A stretch of 20,532 bases of DNA from the NCBI GenBank assembly GCA_041748615.1, contig JBGTCY010000315.1, positions 1 through 20,532 on the forward strand, given 5' to 3'. The stretch is from JBGTCY01 sp041748615. GTDB lineage: Bacteria > Bacteroidota > Bacteroidia > Chitinophagales > CAIOSU01. Below, one piece after another: positions 13,216 through 20,532 of this stretch; position 1 is the stretch's first letter, and every line of letters starts with the position of its first letter. The notes under the pieces are model-generated. The model searched no databases and was not told the DNA's origin. It worked only from the letters and a program-made list of their open reading frames with translations. The position numbers were made by a program, and so were the translations under genes.

Positions 13216-14859
13216 CTATTCAACCTTCACGCCTATTAACAATCCGGCAATTTTTGCCAGCAAATCTTCGGGCTTAAAGGGCTTGGTGATGTGGTCGTTC
13301 ATGCCTGCAACCAGACACTGCTGTAGTCCCTGTTTGGTGGCGCTGGCGGTCATCGCCATGATTTTGACATTTCCTTTCGGGGCAGGCAGTTGCCTGATTT
13401 GCATCGTTGTTTCATAGCCATCCATTTCGGGCATATTCACGTCCATCAGCACCAGGTCGTATTCATTTATTTTAACTTTCTCAAAAGCGATTTTACCGTT
13501 ATCGGCAATATCCACGTTCACGCCATTAATCATTGATTCGAGGGTATCTTTCGCCACCATCTGGTTGAAGTCGTCATCTTCCGCCAAAAGAATATTGATG
13601 TTTTCAAGATTGATTACCGGAGCATGATTAACGGATGATTTTTCAGTTTTCTCCCCGACAGGGTAACGAATGGTAAACGAAAAAACCGAGCCATTTTCAA
13701 GTTCGCTTTTAACGCTGATGGAGCCGCCTTGCAACTCTACTAATTGTTTTGAAATCGACAATCCCAGCCCGGTGCCTCCGAAGGTGCGTGTCGTATGGGC
13801 TTCCGCCTGGCTGAAGCTTTCGAAGATGTTGGATAATTTTTCAGGCGATATGCCGATGCCGGTATCGGCAACGCTGAATTGCAGCAAAACCGTTTTTCCA
13901 TCGTGTTCCAACAGTTTGCAGAAAATAGTTATAGTTCCCTTCAGGGTGAATTTCACCGCGTTGCCCGCGAGATTGAGCAGTACCTGATTGAGCCGCACCG
14001 GATCGCCAATCAAATCATTTGGAATGTTTGCGTCACACTGTTTTTCCAATTTCAGTTCTTTTTCATCCGCTTTGTGCCGGATGGTGTTGATGACGCCTTC
14101 CATCACTTTGTCCAACCTGAAATTCGTTTTCTCTATATCGAGTTTTCCGGCTTCTATTTTTGAAAAGTCAAGAATATCGTTGATGATGACTAACAGGTTA
14201 TCTGACGCCTGCTTAATCGTTTCAAGGTATTTCATCTGACGCGGTTCCATTTCTGTTTTAAGCAGGAGATTGGTCAATCCAACTACCGCGTTCATGGGCG
14301 TTCTGATTTCGTGGCTCATGTTGGCGAGAAACTGCTCTTTGTATTTTTGCGTGCGAATGAGTTCTTCGTTTTTTTGCTGCAACTCATATGTACGCTGGTT
14401 CACCAAATCGGTGAGTTCTTTTTCACGCTTTTTAAATTCCTCTATCGTGCGGGAATTGTCACCTTTTATACGGGTGATAAGCAGGTTGACAAACCCCTGG
14501 TTGCCGATGGTTTCATTGAAGATACAGCGGAATGCCATCCGGTTGATAAAAAAAAGCTCACACGCGTCAATCGCTGTCACAGACATGGTACGGGGAGTAG
14601 CTTCGAGAATTGCCATTTCACCGAAAACATCATTGGTGCTCAACACTGCGACCGTGAGGTTTTCGAAATGCACTTTTACTTTGCCGCTGTGAATAACAAA
14701 CATGCCATCGCCATCATCCCCGATATTAATTATCAGCTCATCAGGCTTTACGCGCACCGGCTTCATGATTGCAGCCAGCTCGTCAATCAATTGCATTTGA
14801 GTGCCTTTGAAAAACATGGTGCGATTAAGTAAATCTTTTCTTTCGGTTTGTGTCAGCAT
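13216..14859 (-). CDS. Hybrid histidine kinase with N-terminal cyclic-nucleotide-binding domain
   Basis: The protein has 547 residues and no membrane segment, so it is probably cytoplasmic. A CAP-type cyclic-nucleotide domain spans about 17-135; its phosphate-binding cassette FGEMAILEATPRTMSV (79-94) keeps the key Glu81 and Arg90. A likely coiled coil follows (139-172). The dimerisation domain has His183 in NMSHEIRTPMN. The ATPase domain shows Asn300 (NLAGNAVKF), DTGIGI (332-337) and GGTGLGLSI (361-369). A receiver domain (about 421-542) has AEDDD, phospho-acceptor Asp473 (LMDVNMPEMDG) and Lys526 (ITKPF). It has no output domain of its own and is followed by an Hpt gene, which suggests a phosphorelay. 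A cyclase on the same strand upstream could supply its ligand (inference). Confidence 0.95.
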   Translation of the reverse strand: MLTQTERKDLLNRTMFFKGTQMQLIDELAAIMKPVRVKPDELIINIGDDGDGMFVIHSGKVKVHFENLTVAVLSTNDVFGEMAILEATPRTMSVTAIDACELFFINRMAFRCIFNETIGNQGFVNLLITRIKGDNSRTIEEFKKREKELTDLVNQRTYELQQKNEELIRTQKYKEQFLANMSHEIRTPMNAVVGLTNLLLKTEMEPRQMKYLETIKQASDNLLVIINDILDFSKIEAGKLDIEKTNFRLDKVMEGVINTIRHKADEKELKLEKQCDANIPNDLIGDPVRLNQVLLNLAGNAVKFTLKGTITIFCKLLEHDGKTVLLQFSVADTGIGISPEKLSNIFESFSQAEAHTTRTFGGTGLGLSISKQLVELQGGSISVKSELENGSVFSFTIRYPVGEKTEKSSVNHAPVINLENINILLAEDDDFNQMVAKDTLESMINGVNVDIADNGKIAFEKVKINEYDLVLMDVNMPEMDGYETTMQIRQLPAPKGNVKIMAMTASATKQGLQQCLVAGMNDHITKPFKPEDLLAKIAGLLIGVKVE

Positions 14860-14947
14860 AGCTAAAAAAAGATTGAAAAAATGCCCGAAATGGCATTTAA
14901 TCGGAGTACAAGATAATAAATTATTTAAAATTTAAAGAAGCAGTACT

Positions 14948-15535
14948 TCATTCAACGCGCAATTTCAATATATTTCTCTGCTTGACCGGCTCTCTCAGGC
15001 TGTTTTGTGAAGGGGTAAAATAGCGGTGTTTTTCCAAAAAGCGAAGCTGGTTACCCCTCCATTCATCGTCATTCTTCACAATATTAAAATGCAGGAATTC
15101 TTTTTTTAATTCTTTGCCCAATGAAAAAAAATCATCCCTGCCGAGATAATCCAAATCGGCATCGCAGATGATTTCTTCCAATTTGCTTTTAGGGGTTTGC
15201 GGCATCCGGGTTGCCAGAATAATTTGATTTATTTGTTCTATTTCTTCATTTGAAAAATTCCATAGAGCGGCTTCACTTGAAAAAAATGCGCAGCCTCTTT
15301 CTTCATGATTTTTCGGACCCTCCGGATAACCGATATCATGGAACAATGCAGCGACTTTCAATAACAGGATTTCATGCTCTTCAATACCTTCGGCACCGGC
15401 AATTCGTTCAGCTTGACGCGCCACATCAAGCGTATGCGCGAGATGATGGTAGGTAAGCCATGCAGGAGCTGCTTTGAAGCGCTCAACTACTGATTTTTCG
15501 AGTGCGGGAAACAGGGATGCGTCAAACATATTCAA
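14948..15535 (-). CDS. HD-domain predicted phosphohydrolase
   Basis: The protein has 195 residues. Metal-ligand motifs of the HD superfamily are visible: His34 in YHHLAHTLDV, His66-Asp67 in ALFHDIGY and Asp125/Asp127 in ICDADLDYLG. The family hydrolyses phosphate mono- or diesters, often nucleotides; the exact substrate cannot be read here. The gene ends 88 bp upstream of the hybrid kinase on the same strand and probably belongs to its transcript. A role in turning over the cyclic nucleotide signal is an attractive guess, but the protein lacks the size and known motifs of a classical cyclic-nucleotide phosphodiesterase. Confidence 0.85.
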   Translation of the reverse strand: MNMFDASLFPALEKSVVERFKAAPAWLTYHHLAHTLDVARQAERIAGAEGIEEHEILLLKVAALFHDIGYPEGPKNHEERGCAFFSSEAALWNFSNEEIEQINQIILATRMPQTPKSKLEEIICDADLDYLGRDDFFSLGKELKKEFLHFNIVKNDDEWRGNQLRFLEKHRYFTPSQNSLREPVKQRNILKLRVE

Positions 15536-15549
15536 TTTTTAGTTTGGAC

Positions 15550-15585
15550 AATTCAGTTTTGAGTTTAGATAATTCAGTTTTGAGT
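15550..15585. repeat. Direct repeat AATTCAGTTTTGAGT, 2 copies
   Basis: Identical 15-mers occur at 15550-15564 and 15571-15585, a 21-bp period, immediately upstream of the HD gene start at 15535. Two direct repeats of two helical turns spacing could be a regulator site or a simple tandem duplication. Confidence 0.55.
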
Positions 15586-15962
15586 GATAAAAAATAAAAA
15601 ACGCAGTCGTCCGTAACTTATCAACTAACTGAAAACTCTAAACTACTCAAATTAAAACACTCCACACAGAATGTAATTAATTTCAAATTGCAGCGTGAAA
15701 GTATGAAAAAAACATTTTGAAGGAACCGGACTTGCAGTGATTCCGCTTACTTTTTCTCTGACAAACATGCCTTATTACAAAAATTACCTTCCATAAATCT
15801 TCTGGCGCAACAGCATTTTCATCCTGAGCATGACATGGCTGACCGCAACCGTTGTTTCATTGCTGCCGGCTCAGCAATTTACCGAGGGGTTGATGAGGCG
15901 GTGAGAGGGGAGATGTGAGGATTGGGATGTTAGAAAGACGGCTGGCGACAATCCGCTGTAAG

Positions 15963-16023
15963 GCTGGCGCAAGCGTCTCGCTTGTGCCGAACTGTTAGGC
16001 ACAAGCGAAACGCTTGCGCCAGC
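15963..16023. repeat. 26-bp inverted repeat (GCTGGCGCAAGCG...), REP/MITE-like
   Basis: Arms 15963-15988 and 15998-16023 pair with one mismatch around the 9-base loop GAACTGTTA. A further partial copy GCTTGCGCCAGC lies at 16030-16041. The arms are much more GC-rich than their surroundings. Flanks of GTGAGA/TCTCAC-rich low-complexity sequence (about 15897-15945 and 16045-16100) are roughly inverted relative to each other. It lies about 80 bp past the cyclase stop codon but has no T-run, so an intrinsic terminator is unlikely. Confidence 0.85.
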
Positions 16024-16103
16024 GATAGGGCTTGCGCCAGCGGCATGTCTCACGTTTCATTTCTAACGTCTCAAATCTCATATCTCACGTCTAACATTTA
16101 ACA

Positions 16104-18032
16104 TCACACATTACCCTCCACAAAATACATATCAATCTCCCCCTTGTTTTTTGCCTGAACCTTACCACGGTGGGTGCATTTGAATTTGTCTTTTACTAAC
16201 TCATAAGTGAATGCCGATATATTCACTTTGCCTACCTCACCGCTGCTCTCCATGCGGGAGGCGGTGTTTACCGTGTCACCCCAGATGTCGTAAGCGAATT
16301 TTTTTGTACCAACCACTCCCGCCACCACCGGACCGGTGTGAATGCCGAGCCGCAATTCGAAAAAGGGCTGTCCTTTCGCCATTCGGTCGTGTTTGTTTTT
16401 TTCGATAAACTCCTGCATTTCCAACCCCGCCTTCACGACATCTTCTGCATGAGTGGTGTTTGCCACAGGCAGCCCACCTGCGCACATGTAGGCGTCACCG
16501 ATGGTTTTGATTTTCTCAATGCCGTATTTGGATACAATTTTGTCGAACTCACTGAAGCAGTAATTGATTTCTTTTACTAACTCTTCGGGAGATAAACTTT
16601 CGCTTGCCTTCGTGAAGTTTTTAAAATCAGTGAACAAAACGGAAACCGACTCGAAACTTTTTGTTTTGGCGGAGCCGGTGGCTTTTAGTTCCTCAGCAGT
16701 TTCTTCGGGCAAGATGTTCAGTAATAATTCATCACTGCGTTTTTTCTCTTTCGAGATACGGTTGCGCTGCGTAAAAAACACGCCTGCAAACAGCATCATC
16801 AATCCAAACCCGCCTACAAAACCATTGCGCACAAACTTCTGAAGGGCGATTTCCTGTTCCTGAATTTCCTTGTCTTTGGTAAGCAGATTAATCTTGTTTT
16901 CTTGCTTTTCTAAATCGAAAGTAAATTCCAATCCCTGAAGTTTTTTGGCTATCTCAAGGGTATATAGTTTGTCTTTGATATTCAGCAGCAGTTTTTGATA
17001 GTTGAAAGCGTTATTATAATCCGACAAATCGGAATAAGCTAAGGATAATCCCTCGTAGATATCTTTTAGCGTTTCTCCTGCTCCTTCCACACCGATGGTA
17101 ATTGCCAAACTTTCAGCTTCCGTGTATGGCTGAATGGATTTCGATACCGCTCCCGACATGCGGTGAACTTCTGCAATGCCGAACAATGATTGCGCCATGT
17201 CAATTAAAGCGTCCCATTGTATGGAAATTTGGTAGGCTTCATTGTGATATTGCATGGCGGTCTTATAATCATTTCGCTTCAGATAAACTTTGCCGATATA
17301 ATTAAGCGAATAAGGTATTTGAATGGTGTTTTCAAAAGCATTTAATGAGCGCTCAAAATATTTTAATGCTAAAGTGTCTTGATCCATTTTGAAATATACT
17401 TCTCCCAAATTGACAGCCGCCATGCCGATGGACTCATCGTCATCAAATGCTTCGGCAAGGTCAAAAGCGCGTTGTAAATATTCCAAAGCATGCGGGTATG
17501 TATGTGCCTTGTCAGAATAAACTGCACCGATGTTAATGGAAGCGGTTAGTATCCGGTAGGTGTCTGTGGCTTCTTCTGACGCTTTCAGTGATTTGAGATA
17601 ATATTCCAGCGCTTTTTCATTATCACTTTGATTGTAATAGATTGCTCCGATGTTGCTTTCGATATTTGCTATGCCTACTTTATCATTCATGGCTTCAAAC
17701 ACGGCAAGCGATTTCTGCCACTCCTGAATTGCTTCTACATAGTTTGCCTGAATGTAATGCACGATGCCGATGTTTTTATATGCCTGCGCCCTGCCGTTTT
17801 GATATTTGATTTTTTCAGAAAGCTGAAGGGCATGAGTGGCATACGCAATCGCTTCTACCGGATTGATGCTAAAATAAACCTTACTAAGATTCAGAAGTAT
17901 CTCGACTTTGAGCGAGTCGTTGGTTGTTTGTTTCAACTCATTATTCAGACTGTCGGCAACGGTGGTTTGGGCAAAACCCACCAATACAGCGAATAAAAAA
18001 ACTAATAAAAGAAAAAATGGTTTTTTAGTCAT
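16104..18032 (-). CDS. TPR-repeat class III adenylate cyclase
   Basis: The protein has 642 residues. A signal peptide (FFLLLVFLFAVLVGFAQ, 1-22) is followed by tandem TPR repeats (about 45-350), a coiled coil (about 360-400), a membrane helix (403-420) and a cytoplasmic class III cyclase domain (about 460-640). The topology puts the TPR sensor in the periplasm. Metal ligands are Asp469 (LFTDF) and Asp513 (TIGDAYM). Lys509 (EKIKTIGD) and Asp582 (AYDIWGD) are the pair that select ATP over GTP in this family, and Asn589 and Arg593 (NTASRM) complete the site, so adenylate rather than guanylate cyclase is expected. It would act as a homodimer. It lies upstream of the HD/kinase/Hpt genes on the same strand but is separated by 568 bp. 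Confidence 0.93.
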   Translation of the reverse strand: MTKKPFFLLLVFLFAVLVGFAQTTVADSLNNELKQTTNDSLKVEILLNLSKVYFSINPVEAIAYATHALQLSEKIKYQNGRAQAYKNIGIVHYIQANYVEAIQEWQKSLAVFEAMNDKVGIANIESNIGAIYYNQSDNEKALEYYLKSLKASEEATDTYRILTASINIGAVYSDKAHTYPHALEYLQRAFDLAEAFDDDESIGMAAVNLGEVYFKMDQDTLALKYFERSLNAFENTIQIPYSLNYIGKVYLKRNDYKTAMQYHNEAYQISIQWDALIDMAQSLFGIAEVHRMSGAVSKSIQPYTEAESLAITIGVEGAGETLKDIYEGLSLAYSDLSDYNNAFNYQKLLLNIKDKLYTLEIAKKLQGLEFTFDLEKQENKINLLTKDKEIQEQEIALQKFVRNGFVGGFGLMMLFAGVFFTQRNRISKEKKRSDELLLNILPEETAEELKATGSAKTKSFESVSVLFTDFKNFTKASESLSPEELVKEINYCFSEFDKIVSKYGIEKIKTIGDAYMCAGGLPVANTTHAEDVVKAGLEMQEFIEKNKHDRMAKGQPFFELRLGIHTGPVVAGVVGTKKFAYDIWGDTVNTASRMESSGEVGKVNISAFTYELVKDKFKCTHRGKVQAKNKGEIDMYFVEGNV

Positions 18033-18115
18033 TGAAAAATATTCGCATGCTGCTATTTCTGTTCTTTTAAGAGTATGATAAAATTTTGCAGATAAAACAA
18101 AATTTAATAAGTATC

Positions 18116-18148
18116 AGACCTTATGGGGTTTTATAACCTATGAGGTCT
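18116..18148. other. Imperfect hairpin upstream of the cyclase gene
   Basis: AGACCTTATGGG (18116-18127) pairs with CCTATGAGGTCT (18137-18148) over 12 positions with two G-T wobbles and a 9-base loop. It lies 84 bp upstream of the cyclase start and 88 bp past the SusD terminator, so it may be an operator or a leader structure. Confidence 0.35.
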
Positions 18149-18235
18149 CATTAACTTTACGACTTTGCATCTCTGCGGTTGGAGATGTACATTTCATCAA
18201 CACAACCACGAACATACTGAATAATGCCGAGATAT

Positions 18236-18274
18236 AAAAAAAATCGTGGCGCGACTTAGAGTCGTGCCACGATT
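18236..18274 (-). terminator. Intrinsic terminator of the SusC/SusD transcript
   Basis: Read on the minus strand, ATCGTGGCACGACT and its complement form a 14-bp stem with one mismatch and a 3-base loop, followed by a run of eight T. It starts 35 bases after the SusD stop codon. This is the strongest terminator in the window. Confidence 0.85.
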
Positions 18275-18308
18275 AGTTGTAAGCAGCATGAATACAAATC
18301 CTAATCAA

Positions 18309-19706
18309 TCACTGGTCCCACCATACCGGCAATTCCAGATTCGTCACCTTGGGTGAGTTGCGGTTGTTCACATTTTCAGTTTGCGGACTCACTAACCTTC
18401 TCGGAATCTCTTTGTTGGGTGTGACCGCCCGCGGGTCGGGTGTCAGCGCGGGAATGTTGGTGCGTCTCCAGTCTGTCCAGCTTTCCTGTTGCAGGAACAT
18501 AGCGACATATTTCTGCGTCATGATTTTTTCCAGCGTGATGGTGCCTGCTGTTTCATTGGCATTAGCCGCTTCAAAAGCCGGGTCAGAACTTCCGGTCACC
18601 TGAGCGATATGCGTTGACACCGCTTCATTGTGCGCGGTTGCAGCGCCATCAGGGTCGTTGCCTCTCAGTTTTGCTTCCGCTTCAATAAACTTGGCTTCCA
18701 CATAAGAAACCAAAGGAATAGATGAAGTGGGAGAAGCATAATAGGGTCCAACATTTGATGTGGTAACATCAGTAGAGCCGATTGGTGTTCCTGAATAACC
18801 CCCATCTTCATCCGTGTCAGCATAAAACTGAAGTCGTGGGTCATTGGTGCCGATGAGTTGATTCACCAGATTTTCACCCATTTTAAGATAGCCGCCACGG
18901 GAATTATTAAAAGAGAACCATTGATTCAATTCATTGCCGGCTGTGCCATGGATGGTCTTCGCGTCATCTGCGGGAGAAGCGAAACCATCCGCGTAAGCGC
19001 TGTTTAAAAAGCTAATCGCATCACTCGCTGAACCGGATGGATTTCTTTTGCTGAGATGATTTGCGTAACGCGCTTTCAACACCCACGCCACTCTTCTCCA
19101 TGCGTCAGTATCACCGCCAAACATGAAATCATCCGTTCCCGGAAATAATTGATTTTCCCCGGCAGGTTTGCCAAAGTCAGCGATTGCATCAGTCAGTAAA
19201 TCCTGAATCGCCTGATAAACCGATTCCTGACTGTCATAAGCGGGGTTGAGATTTTCAATTCCCTGCAAAGCCTGTGACCAGGGAATATCGCCCCATGATG
19301 TTGTAAGAATTCCAAGATTCATCGCAATTAATACTTTTGCCATGCCGCGATACCAGGGATTTTCTTCCCCAAACTCATCCACCAAAAGTTTAAGATTAAT
19401 CAGACAGTCCGTATAGATTTGGAACCATTCATTGTCAACATCATTGTCATTGATATTGTATCGGGCAAAGGCGATAAACTGAAAATCCGTTCCTGCAAGA
19501 TGCTGGGTAAATACCCCTGCCATTCTCGCTAACTGACCTTCATAAGAAGCAAAAGTAGAAACCTCTCCAACCGCCAGCAACAAAGCCGGTGTTGTAATGG
19601 AGGGATTGTTGGGGTCTGTTAAACAGGTTTCACATTCAAGATATTTTTTGCAGGAACCTGTAAACAGCAGAACCGGAATTATGATAATTGCAATTAGCTT
19701 TTTCAT
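18309..19706 (-). CDS. SusD/RagB-like nutrient-binding outer-membrane lipoprotein
   Basis: The protein has 465 residues. A lipoprotein signal peptide ends in the lipobox FTGSC with lipidated Cys19, followed by KKYLE, typical of the family. The layout fits the second SusD-like subfamily: DPNNPS near the N-terminus, an N-terminal helical TPR-like part, SWGDIPWSQAL (about 137-147) and a C-terminal segment ending PVWWDQ. SusD-like lipoproteins form a lid over the SusC transporter and capture substrate. It starts 27 bp after the SusC stop codon, as in a standard pair. No glycoside hydrolase or peptidase is near it in this window, so the substrate (glycan, peptide or other) is unknown. Confidence 0.93.
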   Translation of the reverse strand: MKKLIAIIIIPVLLFTGSCKKYLECETCLTDPNNPSITTPALLLAVGEVSTFASYEGQLARMAGVFTQHLAGTDFQFIAFARYNINDNDVDNEWFQIYTDCLINLKLLVDEFGEENPWYRGMAKVLIAMNLGILTTSWGDIPWSQALQGIENLNPAYDSQESVYQAIQDLLTDAIADFGKPAGENQLFPGTDDFMFGGDTDAWRRVAWVLKARYANHLSKRNPSGSASDAISFLNSAYADGFASPADDAKTIHGTAGNELNQWFSFNNSRGGYLKMGENLVNQLIGTNDPRLQFYADTDEDGGYSGTPIGSTDVTTSNVGPYYASPTSSIPLVSYVEAKFIEAEAKLRGNDPDGAATAHNEAVSTHIAQVTGSSDPAFEAANANETAGTITLEKIMTQKYVAMFLQQESWTDWRRTNIPALTPDPRAVTPNKEIPRRLVSPQTENVNNRNSPKVTNLELPVWWDQ

Positions 19707-19733
19707 GGCTAAAAAGTTTTAGTTGTGAATGAA

Positions 19734-20532
19734 TTAATTCAAATGTAATCTAACGCCAAAGTTGAATGAACGCGAGTTCGGCATATTGAACCAGTCAAAG
19801 CCGCCAATGTTGGAACCCGCACCGGTCAAACTGTTTTCAGGGTCAACCCCCGGATAGTCGGTAATCAGGAACACGTTTCTCGCAGTGAACGAAAAGTCAA
19901 TCGCGCTCAGTGTTTTCACTTTTTTGGGCAAATTATATTGATAGCTGATACCCAATTCACGCAGGCGAATCCACGATGCGTCATACATTTGTTCCTCTAA
20001 CGCGCCAAGGTCGCCTTTGTAAAAAGTAAAGTAATCGCGCGCGCCAATTTCAATGTCATTAGCTGTGCCGTCAGAGATGGGCGCTCCTGTTACCGGGTCG
20101 CTGCCGGTTTGAATAACGCCTTCAATCAAATAGGTTCTGTCACGGGCTTCAGATTCCTCGCTTCTTCCCAAAAGATTCAACCTACCGCAGGTGCCGCACC
20201 AGGCTTCCAATCCTTGTGTCATGTCAAACAAAGCTCTGACGGAAACACCTTTGTAGGAAAGCACTGTACCAAGACCAATCTGATAATCGGGATAGGGATT
20301 GCCTACGAAGGTACTTGCCGGATTTTCAATGGGCAGACCATCGGGGTCAATAATTAATCTGCCTGCATCATCTCTGAACCATGAAGTGCCAAAGAAAGAA
20401 CCATAAGGTTGACCGACAATCGCGAATGAGCCAGCTGTTGAAAATGCCGTTTCGATGTCAATCTGGTCAACTCCTTCCGCCAGTTTAGTGACTTCGTTCA
20501 GGTTGCGATGGAAGTTTCCATAAACATTCCAG
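19734..20532 (-). CDS. SusC/RagA TonB-linked outer-membrane transporter, 5' part outside window
   Basis: The frame is open from the right edge to the stop at 19734-19736, giving about 265 C-terminal residues; the ATG at 20264 is internal. Family signatures include GQPYGSFFG, WFRDDAGRLI, VGNPYPDYQIGLG, LSYKGVSVRALFDM and the terminal beta-strand ending FNFGVRLHLN with aromatic residues typical of barrel insertion. It lacks the N-terminal plug and the CarboxypepD-like domain, which would lie to the right. It is the transporter partner of the adjacent SusD. The GLEAWCGTCGRLN stretch and GLGTVLSYKG match common SusC layout and give no clue to substrate. Confidence 0.93.
   Translation of the reverse strand, partial: WNVYGNFHRNLNEVTKLAEGVDQIDIETAFSTAGSFAIVGQPYGSFFGTSWFRDDAGRLIIDPDGLPIENPASTFVGNPYPDYQIGLGTVLSYKGVSVRALFDMTQGLEAWCGTCGRLNLLGRSEESEARDRTYLIEGVIQTGSDPVTGAPISDGTANDIEIGARDYFTFYKGDLGALEEQMYDASWIRLRELGISYQYNLPKKVKTLSAIDFSFTARNVFLITDYPGVDPENSLTGAGSNIGGFDWFNMPNSRSFNFGVRLHLN

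Larger units (their letters stand above)
15536..16103. other. Intergenic region with repeats between cyclase and HD genes
   Basis: No gene is supported here. The HD-proximal part holds a duplicated 15-mer, and the cyclase-proximal part holds a palindromic element of about 200 bp. The middle (about 15660-15890) contains short open stretches in several frames with no recognisable family. Confidence 0.6.

Noticed and set aside
13670..14832. Plus-strand open frames opposite the hybrid kinase
   Set aside because: They overlap a gene with complete catalytic motifs on the minus strand and show no domain signal.
15748..15903. Plus-strand stretch with a hydrophobic segment (SIFILSMTWLTATVVSLL)
   Set aside because: It is interrupted by a stop after nine codons from the ATG, is very short and matches nothing I recognise; hydrophobic runs of this length arise by chance.
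15963..16023. Palindrome as intrinsic terminator of the cyclase
   Set aside because: No T-run follows on the minus strand and the arms are much longer than usual, with a third partial copy nearby, so a repeat element fits better.
15871..16053. 60-residue minus-strand open frame
   Set aside because: It runs through the palindromic repeat element and reads as low-complexity sequence without a family.

Overview
The window looks like a chromosomal piece of a Bacteroidota (Bacteroidetes) genome. The reasons are a SusC/SusD outer-membrane pair, SprB-like, HYR, MBG and PKD-like adhesin modules of the kind exported by type IX secretion, a TPR-adenylate cyclase with a signal peptide, and the lack of obvious Shine-Dalgarno sites. 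All of these are read from the sequence; no database search was possible.

Region 1 (1-11295, minus strand) is one uninterrupted reading frame of at least 3765 codons that starts with a signal peptide at 11295 and runs off the left edge. I checked every in-frame triplet and found no stop. In order it holds three large tandem modules (G8-like head, beta-solenoid-like body, conserved tail), PKD-like and SprB-like repeats, an embedded subtilisin-fold protease whose usual His motif is replaced by an acidic one, an IPT/TIG-like segment, three MBG-like domains (the middle one carrying 16 copies of a hexapeptide GR[AP]FVN), a Cys-rich knot, two HYR domains and more SprB-like repeats. The C-terminus is outside the window.

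Region 2 (11296-12190) has no intact gene. It holds a long imperfect palindrome and the frameshifted remnant of a LuxR-type helix-turn-helix gene.

Region 3 (12191-18032) is a signalling cluster. It contains a response regulator ending in a membrane helix (plus strand) and, on the minus strand, an Hpt protein, a hybrid histidine kinase with an N-terminal cyclic-nucleotide-binding domain, an HD-domain protein and a secreted or membrane TPR-adenylate cyclase. Together they suggest a route in which cAMP made by the cyclase is sensed by the kinase, which passes phosphate through its own receiver domain to Hpt and then to the membrane-anchored regulator. This link is inferred from domains and neighbourhood only. 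A palindromic, AT/GC-biased repeat element separates the cyclase from the HD gene.

Region 4 (18236-20532, minus strand) is a SusC/SusD nutrient-uptake pair. SusC is cut by the right edge, SusD is complete, and a clear intrinsic terminator follows SusD.
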